Assembly: GCF_026012015.1 (NCBI RefSeq)
Contig: NZ_BRXR01000001.1
Location: 2,567,501-2,631,500 of the forward strand
Origin: Clostridium omnivorum
GTDB taxonomy: Bacteria > Bacillota > Clostridia > Clostridiales > Clostridiaceae
Reading direction: 5' to 3'
DNA: 64,000 nucleotides
Shown here: piece after piece, positions 54,565 through 63,060 of the stretch
How positions within the stretch are numbered: the stretch's first letter is position 1
Layout of the letters: each line of letters opens with the position of its first letter
Program-made: the position numbers and the translations under genes
The notes under the pieces: generated by a model
What the model was told of the DNA's origin: nothing
The model's database searches: none
What the model saw: only the letters and a program-made list of their open reading frames with translations

Positions 54565-56613
54565 TTGGCCGCACTCTTAAAAAAAAGTGAAATCATAAAA
54601 TACATATTTATTATTAATATTCTATCTGTACTAATTATAATTAGCAATTATAATTATCTGCTCTTTCATCTTCTTGTAGAAGGTCTTACTGTTCTCGTTA
54701 GTTATATCATGATTATTGTTCTAATTAATACAAGAAAATTTAATAATAACAGTACATATACCTTTATTGGAATTGCCTATGCATTTATTAGCAGCTTGGA
54801 CCTGATGCATGCTATAACCTATAAGGGGATGAACATAATTCCCAATATTACTACTAATACACCTACTCAGTTATGGATAATTGCAAGGATGGTCCAAAGT
54901 ATAACCTTTTTATTAATATTTAAAAATGTAGATAAGACATTTAAAAATGCAAAGGCAGCTATTATCTTTTTCTTAGTTTTTATTTATTCAATGCTAGTAA
55001 TTAAAGATGGGAGGTTGTTCCCTAGCTGTTACATGGATGGCAGCGGATTAACACCCTTTAAAATATATAGTGAATATAGCATTTGTTTGATTTTAACTAT
55101 ATCTGCTTTTTACTTAATTAAAAATAGAAGCAAAAATATTTTAATCAATGACGAATATAAATATTTGCTGTTTGCTGTAATATTAACAATTGTATCAGAA
55201 TTATGTTTCACCATTTATATAGGAGTTTATGAGGCCTCAAATATTATGGGGCATATATTTAAGCTTCTTTCCTTTTATTTTATTTATGAGTCTATAATAA
55301 AAAAGACACTTCAAGAGCCTTATGAAATAATATTTAATAATCTTAATACAACTTTAAATCAACTCCAAAAATCAAATTACAAGCTTCATTATAAAAACCT
55401 AGAATTGATGGAAATAAAAAAGTGGCTTGAAAGAAGTCTTAGAATATATAGGGACTTTTTTGAGATTCTTCCTTTCCCAGTTATTGTTATAGAAAACGGA
55501 AAGATTTTTTATGCAAATAACAAATCTAAGGAGCTTTTGAAGCTAAAAGATAAGAAAGAGTTAATAGGTAAAACTTTTATTGAATTAGTGGCCGACGAGT
55601 ATAAGGAAATGGCTAAGGAAAGGATAAGTGAGTTAGCCCGCGAAAAAGTTGTACCGCCTACAGAAGAAACTCTAATTTGTAAAGATGGAAGTAGGGTGGA
55701 TGTAGAAGTAACCTCAACTTCAATATTTATTGAAGATAAAGAATATTATATGACAATTTTAAGGGATATTACTGATGCTAAAAAGTTAAAGGTAGTAGAA
55801 GATAAGCTTGAGGAAAAGCTGCAATATGAGAAAGTTCGAAATGAATTCTTTACTAATTTATCTCACGAATTAAAGACCCCTATCAATGTAATTTATAGTG
55901 CTCTTCAGCTCCAAGATATTTATTTTGATAAAGAAGATTTCAATAATGTTAGAAAAAATAACAAAATAGTAAAGCAAAATTGCATGAGACTCTTAAAGTT
56001 AATAAATAACCTTATTGATATTACAAAAATTGATGATGGTTTTTTTAAGCCAGTATTTAAGTATAATAATATAGTAGAGGTAATCGAAAATATTGTTATG
56101 TCAGTAGCTCCTTATGTAGAAAGTAGAAAAATGAACATTATATTTGATACTGAAATTGAAGAACAATATATTGAATTTGATTCGGATTTGATGGAGAGAA
56201 TTATGCTCAATTTAATATCAAATTCAATGAAATATGGAAAAATTGACGGTACTATACTTGTATACATAGATGTTGAAGGGGATTATGTTTGCATAAAAAT
56301 TAAGGATGATGGAATTGGAATTAAAAAGGATAAGCAGGAAAGCGTTTTTGAAAGATTTATAAGAGGAGATAGGAGTCTTGCAAGAAGTTCTGAAGGCAGT
56401 GGAATAGGTCTTTCCTTAGTAAAATCCTTTGTTGAAATTCAAAATGGCAGTGTATATCTATCTAGCGAGGAAAACAAAGGGACGGAAATAATAATAAAAT
56501 TGCCAAAAGCAGATATAAGTGAAGAGATTGCAGCAACTTTAGAAAGCGATATTGAAGCTAGTAATATCATTAAAAAAGTGGACTTGGAATTTTCGGATAT
56601 TTATGATCTATAA
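54565..56613 (+). CDS. Sensor histidine kinase with MASE3 and PAS domains
   Basis: About 682 residues. Seven to eight membrane helices (1-235) form a MASE3 sensor (HLLVEGLTVLVSY, SSLDLMHAITYKGM). A PAS domain follows (about 300-405, PVIVIENGKIFYANNKSKEL), then HisKA with NEFFTNLSHELKTPINVIYS, and HATPase_c with LMLNLISNSMKYGK, DDGIGI and GSGIGLSLVKSF. No receiver domain or adjacent response regulator is seen, so it is an orphan kinase, possibly feeding Spo0A. The TTG at 54565 is chosen because AGGTGGTGA lies 6 bases upstream; the GTG at 54553 is inside that site. Confidence 0.9.
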   Translation: MAALLKKSEIIKYIFIINILSVLIIISNYNYLLFHLLVEGLTVLVSYIMIIVLINTRKFNNNSTYTFIGIAYAFISSLDLMHAITYKGMNIIPNITTNTPTQLWIIARMVQSITFLLIFKNVDKTFKNAKAAIIFFLVFIYSMLVIKDGRLFPSCYMDGSGLTPFKIYSEYSICLILTISAFYLIKNRSKNILINDEYKYLLFAVILTIVSELCFTIYIGVYEASNIMGHIFKLLSFYFIYESIIKKTLQEPYEIIFNNLNTTLNQLQKSNYKLHYKNLELMEIKKWLERSLRIYRDFFEILPFPVIVIENGKIFYANNKSKELLKLKDKKELIGKTFIELVADEYKEMAKERISELAREKVVPPTEETLICKDGSRVDVEVTSTSIFIEDKEYYMTILRDITDAKKLKVVEDKLEEKLQYEKVRNEFFTNLSHELKTPINVIYSALQLQDIYFDKEDFNNVRKNNKIVKQNCMRLLKLINNLIDITKIDDGFFKPVFKYNNIVEVIENIVMSVAPYVESRKMNIIFDTEIEEQYIEFDSDLMERIMLNLISNSMKYGKIDGTILVYIDVEGDYVCIKIKDDGIGIKKDKQESVFERFIRGDRSLARSSEGSGIGLSLVKSFVEIQNGSVYLSSEENKGTEIIIKLPKADISEEIAATLESDIEASNIIKKVDLEFSDIYDL

Positions 56614-56615
56614 TA

Positions 56616-56662
56616 AAAAAATCATCTATGTACGGTATTAACTGTACATAGATGATTTTTTT
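56616..56662 (+). terminator. Strong intrinsic terminator
   Basis: A 17-bp stem, AAAAATCATCTATGTAC (56616-56632) with GTACATAGATGATTTTT (56644-56660), ending in a T run. Confidence 0.93.
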
Positions 56663-56775
56663 TATTTAACCCCTTTTTAACCTTATCTTATCATTCATAT
56701 AAAGAAATTAATCTAAGCTTTAGATGTAGCGTTAATTTAGAAGATAAAGCAGTAATCGAACTATAGGGGGATACA

Positions 56776-58509
56776 ATGAGAAAACTAAAATTTAAATTGA
56801 AAAGACCCGGAAACATTAAATTCAATTTTAAGCTTAAGGAAAAGCTTCTAGTAGTATATGTACTTTTAGTTTGTATTTTTAGCATGCTTGTTTTTATAGT
56901 TTCAAACACTGAGACAAGAAAGCTAGTAATGAATACTGAAAATGAGCAATTAAATGTTGCAGCAAAAACCGGCATATCTTTTTTAAATCAATCCTTTTCA
57001 GGGGAGTTTACTATTGTGAACAATAAGCTGTATAGAGGAGATATACCACTGGAAACTGATACCGTTATTGTGGATAAGATATCCAAAGAAACCGGAGCAG
57101 AAGCAGCCATTTTTAATGGCAGCAAAGTTATTTCAAGCAGTATAAAAGATAAAAATAAAAAAATGATAAACAGTATTGATGTAAATAATGAAATAAAGAA
57201 TACAGTACTTGTAAAAGGTAAGGAATATTTAGGAGAGATAAATATTGAAGGTAAAAGTTATAAGTGTAAATTCATACCTTTAACTGATAGTAATGGGAAA
57301 AATATTGGGATGTGGTTCACTGGGGTGGATCAGAGCAGCTCTAAAAAGGCTATTTTTAACGTAAACTTAACTATAGGAATAACAACAATAGTGTTTGTTA
57401 TATTAGGAGCAGTTATTATAAAAATATTCCTTAATAATTTAATAAAGAATGTTCAAAAGGTGTCAGATTCTCTAAGAGAACTGGGAGAAGGAAATCTAAA
57501 TATAGTTTGCGAAGTGCACACTAAGGATGAAATAAAAGACATTGCAGATAGTTTAAATTTAACGGCTGCAAAGATTAAGGAATTGATTACAGGTATAAAT
57601 AGTATGATGAATATATTAGAACATACTACTTTGTCTATTTCATCTACCTCAAGTGAGATGGGATTTTCAAGCAGCGAAATTGCTAGTGCAGTAAATAATG
57701 TTTCAGATGGGGCTGTGGCACAAACAAGAGAAATACAGGATTGTAAAAGTGTAATACATATTTTGGCAAGCAAGACTAGTGAAATGGGAGAGGTTTCTAA
57801 TGAAGCTATGTTAGCTACAAAAGTAATGCAGACAAGCACTGAAAAAGGTATAGGATCAATTGATAAACTTAAAGAAAAATTACAAGAAAACACTAAATGT
57901 ACTATGTTAATTGCAAATGGTATAGAAGAGCTTTATAAAAATTCTAAAAATATAGGGGATATAGTTAATACTATTCAAAGTATAGCTAATAAAACCAATT
58001 TATTGGCACTAAATGCATCTATTGAAGCAGCAAGAGCAGGAGAAGCTGGTAGAGGATTTACTGTAGTAGCTGATGAGATTCGTAAGCTTGCAGAGCAATC
58101 TAAATCTGCCACTGAAGAAATATACAGTATAATTATGAAAGTAATTGATACTATATTAAAAACACAAGCTAAGATGGATGAAGGTAAAAAAACTGTCAGC
58201 TTGGCAAATGAGTCTATGAGCGAAACGGAAGAAGCTTTTAAAGAAATTAAGGTTTCTTCAGATAAATTGGTTAGAGAAGTAGTAGTTTTGAAAGATAATT
58301 TAGAAGAAGTAAGTACTGTAGAAGGCAAAGTAGTAAGCTACATAGATCATATTTCGGTAATAACTGAAGAGTCAGCTTCGATAACCGCAAAAGTTAATAC
58401 TTCCATAGGACAGCAAAGTGGCGCTATACAGGAAATAGCAGCAGCAATTCAGGAACAAAATTCAATGGTAAAGGAATTATCAAATTCAATATCGGTATTT
58501 AATATATAA
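56776..58509 (+). CDS. Methyl-accepting chemotaxis protein
   Basis: 577 residues: a basic N-terminus, TM1 (about 24-45), an extracellular single-Cache-like sensor (46-195, [29 protein letters not shown]), TM2 (about 198-222), HAMP (225-275) and the cytoplasmic signalling domain with hairpin tip [20 protein letters not shown]. Ligand unknown. No CheW-binding pentapeptide at the C-terminus. GGGGG precedes the ATG; own terminator. Confidence 0.95.
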   Translation: MRKLKFKLKRPGNIKFNFKLKEKLLVVYVLLVCIFSMLVFIVSNTETRKLVMNTENEQLNVAAKTGISFLNQSFSGEFTIVNNKLYRGDIPLETDTVIVDKISKETGAEAAIFNGSKVISSSIKDKNKKMINSIDVNNEIKNTVLVKGKEYLGEINIEGKSYKCKFIPLTDSNGKNIGMWFTGVDQSSSKKAIFNVNLTIGITTIVFVILGAVIIKIFLNNLIKNVQKVSDSLRELGEGNLNIVCEVHTKDEIKDIADSLNLTAAKIKELITGINSMMNILEHTTLSISSTSSEMGFSSSEIASAVNNVSDGAVAQTREIQDCKSVIHILASKTSEMGEVSNEAMLATKVMQTSTEKGIGSIDKLKEKLQENTKCTMLIANGIEELYKNSKNIGDIVNTIQSIANKTNLLALNASIEAARAGEAGRGFTVVADEIRKLAEQSKSATEEIYSIIMKVIDTILKTQAKMDEGKKTVSLANESMSETEEAFKEIKVSSDKLVREVVVLKDNLEEVSTVEGKVVSYIDHISVITEESASITAKVNTSIGQQSGAIQEIAAAIQEQNSMVKELSNSISVFNI

Positions 58510-58514
58510 TTAGT

Positions 58515-58564
58515 AAAGTGCTGTAGTAAATGTTAAAAATATTACTTACTACAGCACTTTTATT
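58515..58564 (+). terminator. Terminator of the chemotaxis receptor gene
   Basis: A 14-bp stem, AAAGTGCTGTAGTA (58515-58528) with TACTACAGCACTTT (58547-58560), followed by T-rich sequence. Confidence 0.92.
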
Positions 58565-58915
58565 TTACAAGTTAAAATTAGGAAACTAAGCTGTTTTTCT
58601 GCTGAAGGACTAGGGGGAACCACATCCTCCAGCAGCTGGTGTAAACACCATAGGAAGTGTTATGAGGGTTCTATTGTAGTGTTTGCTATTATAATGTTTT
58701 TTATGAATAGTTTTTACAAATATTTTCGTTTGTTCAGTAAAGTTGCAAGGAATATTGTGCAAATGGAATATATTGTAGTTTGAATTATTTTAATGGTAAA
58801 ACTATAATCGTATATAACGGGTATATGAAGCTAATAAGTTTTATGGGTTCGTTAAAAGTAGATAGGGCCATTAAATTTAATTATTTTGACCTTATAAAAA
58901 ATTTAGGAGGTAAGT
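58565..58915. other. Intergenic region with local hairpins
   Basis: A stem, CTGCTGAAGGA (58600-58610) with TCCTCCAGCAG (58626-58636), is followed by GGTGTAAACACC (58639-58650). This compact, more GC-rich block (about 58597-58670) stands out in AT-rich flanks and may be a structured RNA or the relic of an element. The remainder is AT-rich upstream sequence of the next gene. Confidence 0.4.
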
Positions 58916-59269
58916 ATGATTAATTTTTTTACACAGCACACTGACCGCCAAAAGTTTTTCAAGGAAATCAAGGAAGACGAAATATTTATGTATTCTTACA
59001 GTGATTATGATTATGATGCTCTAATTAAAATTACTGAAGAGTATGAAGTAGAGGTGGAACCTCTACAAAAGGGAACTGAGGAATATAAATTATATGGAGC
59101 ATGTGCTGTGAAAGTTACAAAAAAAGGGGAAAAACTACAGGTATATGAATTTAAAATAGATTCAAATATTATTGAAATTAAGGCTGAAAGCGAAGAAGTA
59201 GCAAAACGAAGATTAATAGAAGTGCTATTTGACAAGGGCATTATTAAAGCAAGTCAAAAAGCTATATAA
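58916..59269 (+). CDS. Hypothetical acidic protein
   Basis: 117 residues, soluble, with no recognised domain. The N-terminal half is Asp/Tyr-rich (EIFMYSYSDYDYDALIKI) and the C-terminal half has alternating strands (EKLQVYEFKIDSNIIEIKAE). AGGAGG precedes the ATG at good spacing, so it is a real gene. Own terminator follows. Confidence 0.75.
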   Translation: MINFFTQHTDRQKFFKEIKEDEIFMYSYSDYDYDALIKITEEYEVEVEPLQKGTEEYKLYGACAVKVTKKGEKLQVYEFKIDSNIIEIKAESEEVAKRRLIEVLFDKGIIKASQKAI

Positions 59270-59287
59270 TTGAAAAAGAATTTAATT

Positions 59288-59320
59288 AGCTCTGGGTTAC
59301 TATGAACCCAGAGCTTTTAT
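59288..59320 (+). terminator. Intrinsic terminator
   Basis: A perfect 11-bp stem, AGCTCTGGGTT (59288-59298) with AACCCAGAGCT (59305-59315), and a short T tail. Confidence 0.88.
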
Positions 59321-59383
59321 GTAAAAAACTATTTATGAAATATATAGCAGCATAATTAGATTTATTATTTGTCTTAAATAAAA

Positions 59384-59421
59384 ATAGAGAGCAACCTGAT
59401 TTTTAATAGATTGCTCTCTAT
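59384..59421 (-). terminator. Terminator for the minus-strand membrane protein gene
   Basis: An 11-bp stem, ATAGAGAGCAA (59384-59394) with TTGCTCTCTAT (59411-59421); on the minus strand it is followed by a T-rich run. Confidence 0.85.
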
Positions 59422-59435
59422 TATATTACAATATA

Positions 59436-59837
59436 CTATTTATTTAAGTCCCACTTTGGATTATGTTCACTAACAGAGTTGTTTCTTCTAGATTTAATTA
59501 CTTTTAAAATAACAAAGGGAATAATAAATGATATACATCCACTAGCTAGGTAAATAGGTAATTTACTATTGGTTTTGCTAATGATCTCCTGTAATGCTTC
59601 TTTTTCAAAATCCGTTAGGACTTGATTACTATTAAGTAGCGACATAGCCTGCCCTACTTGATTTACTCCAATTATACATGCAAATGCAAATAGAATAGAA
59701 GTTACCATAAGAACTATAATTAATACATTTACCAATAAATTTTCACTAGCATTAAAGTTTGATAAAAAATTTCGGAATAGAGTAACTGCAGCTAAGATTA
59801 TAAGAACTATACTTAAAAGAACATAAAAGTACAGCAT
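59436..59837 (-). CDS. Small membrane protein, unknown function
   Basis: 133 residues with three predicted membrane helices (about 2-22, 34-60 and 93-114) and a polar C-terminal tail ending HNPKWDLNK. The segment between helices 2 and 3 is acidic (NSNQVLTDFEKEALQEIISK). GGTAGGTG precedes the ATG. I do not recognise the family. Confidence 0.72.
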   Translation of the reverse strand: MLYFYVLLSIVLIILAAVTLFRNFLSNFNASENLLVNVLIIVLMVTSILFAFACIIGVNQVGQAMSLLNSNQVLTDFEKEALQEIISKTNSKLPIYLASGCISFIIPFVILKVIKSRRNNSVSEHNPKWDLNK

Positions 59838-60038
59838 AAATACACCTACCTATTCAATAGTTGGAAAGTACCAATTGCTAAGAGAAGCTACAAGTAAAAC
59901 AAACTCTTTTATGATAAAGTCCTCTCTTTTCTAAGAACTACAATTATATAATACCATATATTTACATAGGTGTAAATGTACAATTTTACATTGAAAAATA
60001 TCTAGTTAATCCTTTTAAATATGAGCTTAAATAAAAAA

Positions 60039-60065
60039 CAAGACTGTTTTTTGAAGACAGTCTTG
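60039..60065 (-). terminator. Terminator of the cold-shock gene
   Basis: CAAGACTGT (60039-60047) pairs with ACAGTCTTG (60057-60065); on the minus strand it is followed by a T-rich tail. Confidence 0.85.
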
Positions 60066-60109
60066 TGCTGGGGGTAAAATATGTTATATGTAAATATAAC
60101 TATTTAAGA

Positions 60110-60307
60110 CTATAAAGCTTTTACATTAATAGCCTGGTCTCCCTTTTGACCTTGGGTTACATCAAACTCAACTTTTTCGCCCTCTTGAAGAGTTTTAAAT
60201 CCGTTGGTTGTTATACCTGAAAAATGAACAAATACATCTTTACCTTCAGATGTTGTTATGAACCCAAAACCTTTTTGTGGATTGAACCATTTAACTGTAC
60301 CTTGCAT
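60110..60307 (-). CDS. Cold-shock protein, CspA family
   Basis: 65 residues, one cold-shock domain with RNP1 KGFGFI and RNP2 VFVHF, and the family start [11 protein letters not shown]. It binds single-stranded RNA/DNA and works as an RNA chaperone. AGGAGGT precedes the ATG. The AT-rich upstream region of about 180 bases (60308-60495) is shared with the divergent DUF362 gene and may include a long 5' leader. Confidence 0.96.
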   Translation of the reverse strand: MQGTVKWFNPQKGFGFITTSEGKDVFVHFSGITTNGFKTLQEGEKVEFDVTQGQKGDQAINVKAL

Positions 60308-60495
60308 GAAAAAACCTCCTGTTACTTTTGCGCCTATATGAATTTTTCATAGGCAATATTATATTTTATTTATTAAAATACACATTCATAATTTTTTCCA
60401 TAATTCTATGTTTTATACACGATAAACTTAATTGAAAAATAATAATTTTTAATGATATACTATAATAGTGAAAGAAAGTTAGGATGGTGAATAAT

Positions 60496-61623
60496 ATGGA
60501 AAAATCAAAGGTATATTTTACTGATTTAAGAACAAAGCCAGGTTTGAATTTATTAGATAAGCTTGAAAGGCTTATGAAAAAGGCTGGAATAGAAAATATT
60601 GATTTTAAGAATAAGTTTGTAGCTGTTAAGATTCACTTTGGTGAACCAGGAAATTTAGCGTACATAAGACCAAACTATGCAGCAGTAGTTGTTAAACTTA
60701 TCAAGGAACTTGGGGGTATACCATTTTTAACAGATTCAAATACTCTTTATACCGGAAGACGTTCTAATGCTGTAGACCATCTAGAAGCTGCTATGGAAAA
60801 CGGCTTTAATCCGCTTGCAGTAGGTTGTAATGTAATAATAGCTGATGGTCTTAAGGGTACTGATTATAGAGAAATCCCAATAGATATGAAACACTGTAAA
60901 ACCGCTAAAATAGGAACTGCTATTGCTGATGCTGATATAATAATATCTATGAACCATTTTAAGGGCCATGAAATGACTGGATTTGGCGGAGCTCTTAAAA
61001 ATTTAGGTATGGGATCAGGATCAAGAGGTGGAAAGCTTGAAATGCACTCAGCTTCCCAGCCAATAATAGAGCTTAAAAACTGTATAGGCTGCAGACAATG
61101 CTTCAAGAATTGTGCTCAAGAAGCTATTAGCTTTAACGAGGATAAAAAGGCAGTGATTGATTATTCTAAATGCGTGGGCTGTGGTCAGTGCGTAGCTGTA
61201 TGCCAATTTGACTCTGCTCAAGTTTCCTGGAATGAATCAGCGGACACAGCAAATGAAAAAATAGCTGAGTATGCATATGCTGTTATAAAGGATAAACCTA
61301 ATTTCCATATAAACTTTATTATGAATGTTTCTCCAAATTGTGACTGCTGGAATAGTAATGATGCAGCTATTATACCAGACCTTGGAATAGCTGCTTCTTA
61401 TGATCCAGTAGCTCTAGATAAGGCTTCTATAGATATGGTAAACAAAGCACCAGTATTAAGGAATACACTTCTTGATGATAAACTAGACTGCGGATGCAAT
61501 CATGAGGAAGAAATGGATAAGTTCCATCATATTCATCCAAATACTGATTGGAGAGCTGGACTTAGCCATGCTGAAAGTATTGGGCTAGGAACTAACGAAT
61601 ATGAACTAGTAGTTGTAAAATAA
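60496..61623 (+). CDS. DUF362 protein with two 4Fe-4S clusters
   Basis: 375 residues. The DUF362 fold (VAVKIHFGEPGNLAYIRP, ISMNHFKGHEMTGFGGALKN) encloses a ferredoxin insert with two cluster motifs, CIGCRQCFKNC and CVGCGQCVAVC. A Cys-rich C-terminal stretch (CGCNHEEEMDKFHH) may bind another metal. Function unknown; probably cytosolic electron transfer. ATG 60496 is 8 bases from GGATGGTGA; the start at 60484 overlaps that site. Confidence 0.88.
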   Translation: MEKSKVYFTDLRTKPGLNLLDKLERLMKKAGIENIDFKNKFVAVKIHFGEPGNLAYIRPNYAAVVVKLIKELGGIPFLTDSNTLYTGRRSNAVDHLEAAMENGFNPLAVGCNVIIADGLKGTDYREIPIDMKHCKTAKIGTAIADADIIISMNHFKGHEMTGFGGALKNLGMGSGSRGGKLEMHSASQPIIELKNCIGCRQCFKNCAQEAISFNEDKKAVIDYSKCVGCGQCVAVCQFDSAQVSWNESADTANEKIAEYAYAVIKDKPNFHINFIMNVSPNCDCWNSNDAAIIPDLGIAASYDPVALDKASIDMVNKAPVLRNTLLDDKLDCGCNHEEEMDKFHHIHPNTDWRAGLSHAESIGLGTNEYELVVVK

Positions 61624-61660
61624 AACGTCCAAATCGTATAGGTTTTAAAATTGATTAATG

Positions 61661-61713
61661 GGTAATTAGTGTGCTGTAAAGTGAAAATTTTATTTTACAA
61701 CATTCTAATTACC
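61661..61713 (+). terminator. Hairpin terminator
   Basis: GGTAATTAG (61661-61669) pairs with CTAATTACC (61705-61713) around a long imperfect inner stem (CTGTAAA with TTTACAA). T-rich sequence follows. Confidence 0.75.
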
Positions 61714-61768
61714 TTCTTTATTTATCGTTTACATATAACCACATTGGTAAAATATATGAAATAAGGAC

Positions 61769-61797
61769 TTGACAAATAGTGTTTGGTTTATAATAAT
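61769..61797 (+). promoter_or_regulatory. Probable promoter of tatD
   Basis: TTGACA (61769-61774) and AATAAT (61792-61797) are 17 bases apart, upstream of the structured leader. It is the only promoter-like pair in this gap. Confidence 0.55.
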
Positions 61798-61829
61798 TAT
61801 TATTGGCTTGTTATTCCACCTAGGATAAA

Positions 61830-61955
61830 TCCTAAATGGACTACCCAGTGTTTCGAGTGAAAGGAGGTTAAAGTCCTAAATGGACTTTAACGGGTAACCT
61901 GTCGGTGGGAACCGACAAGATAGGTTACCCCGTGCTCCGAGTGTTAAGGAGGAGA
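61830..61955 (+). ncRNA. Unidentified structured RNA element, tandem copy upstream of tatD
   Basis: A partial unit comes first (TCCTAAATGGA fused to ACCCAGTGTTTCGAGTGAAA, 61830-61866), then a complete one. Hairpin 1 is TTAAAGTCC (61868-61876) with GGACTTTAA (61882-61890). Hairpin 2 is GGGTAACCT (61892-61900) with AGGTTACCC (61922-61930), enclosing GTCGGT-GGGA-ACCGAC. The tail CGTGCTCCGAGTGTTAAGGA runs into the tatD ribosome-binding site. Loops are identical to the copy at 48095 while stems change in compensated pairs. Confidence 0.72.
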
Positions 61956-61957
61956 CT

Positions 61958-62722
61958 ATGTATATTTTTGATACTCATGCACATTATGATGATGAATCTT
62001 TTAATGAAGATAGAGAAAATGTAATAAAAGAATTAAGAGAAAATGGTGTAATAGGGGTGCTTAATTGTGGGGCTTCTTTAGATGGCGCTAGAAGTTCATT
62101 AGAGCTAGCAAGAAAATATGACTTTTTTTATGCTGCTGTTGGACTTCATCCAGAGTATGCACATATGGTAAATGAAGCTGTAATTGATGAATTAAAAAGC
62201 ATGGCTAAAGATGAAAAAGTAAAAGCAATTGGAGAGATAGGGCTGGATTATTATTATGAGGAAAATCCAGAAAGAGAAATTCAAAGGCAAGCCTTTAGAA
62301 AACAAATGGAACTTGCAAAGGAATTAAAACTACCCGTGATAATTCATGATAGAGATGCACATATGGATACTTTAAACATAATGAAGGAGTTTCCAGAAGT
62401 CAGGGGAGTTGTTCATTGTTTTTCAGGAAGTGTAGAGTTTGCTAGGGAATGTTTAAAACTTGGTTATTACATAGGTTTTACAGGGGTATTGACTTTTAAA
62501 AATGCTAGAAAACTAGTAGAGGTAGCAAAGGAAGTACCTTTAGATAGGTTTTTATTAGAAACTGACTGCCCTTATATGGCTCCAACCCCTTTTAGAGGAA
62601 AGAGAAATAGATCAGATTATATAAAGTATGTGATAGAAAAAATGTCACAAGTAAAGGAAATACCTGAAGAATTAGTAAGTGAAATGAATATAAAAAATAT
62701 AAAAAACTTACTTTTAATTTGA
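61958..62722 (+). CDS. TatD-family metal-dependent hydrolase
   Basis: 254 residues, full length. Metal ligands: HAHYDD at the start, Glu in GEIGLDYYY, His in VIIHDRDAH and VVHCFSGS, Asp in LLETDCPY. Family members are 3'-5' deoxyribonucleases; the cellular role is debated. AAGGAGGAG, supplied by the structured element, precedes the ATG. It lies upstream of the YabE-like gene as in the common metG-tatD-yabE order, although metG is elsewhere. Confidence 0.93.
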   Translation: MYIFDTHAHYDDESFNEDRENVIKELRENGVIGVLNCGASLDGARSSLELARKYDFFYAAVGLHPEYAHMVNEAVIDELKSMAKDEKVKAIGEIGLDYYYEENPEREIQRQAFRKQMELAKELKLPVIIHDRDAHMDTLNIMKEFPEVRGVVHCFSGSVEFARECLKLGYYIGFTGVLTFKNARKLVEVAKEVPLDRFLLETDCPYMAPTPFRGKRNRSDYIKYVIEKMSQVKEIPEELVSEMNIKNIKNLLLI

Positions 62723-63060
62723 TTAAATAAGTAAAAACTGGATATAATTTTCAAAAAAGGGTGATAATAAGTAAAAAAGCAGGCATATAATTTAAATGTA
62801 CTTGAGTACAGGGCATTAGGTATCTTTTAAAATTTAAAGATTTAAATTTAAAATTGAAAATTCAATAGGTGCTGTTTTCCTTAGTAAGTGCCTTCACAGA
62901 CTGTTTAATTTAATTTTATTATTCGCAATTATATTATAATTTTTTATGCAAATTTTGCATTTAGACAGTCGAATTCTAAGAGAGCAAGGCGAAATTTGAC
63001 AAAATAGGATAGATAGGCTAAAATATACAAATCGCTCTTGCCTAGAGGAGGTAGTTTTTT
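62723..63060 (+). other. Intergenic region between tatD and the YabE-like gene
   Basis: AT-rich, no open frame of note. Its right end holds a strong promoter and the ribosome-binding site of the next gene. No clear terminator is seen for tatD. Confidence 0.5.
62997..63025 (+). promoter_or_regulatory. Sigma-A promoter of the YabE-like gene
   Basis: TTGACA (62997-63002) and TAAAAT (63020-63025) are exactly 17 bases apart, 36 bases before the start codon. Confidence 0.82.

Noticed and set aside
58627-58668. Minus-strand microgene encoding MVFTPAAGGCGSP
   Set aside because: No Shine-Dalgarno site, and the bases are better explained as arms of local hairpins. Kept only as a structural observation.
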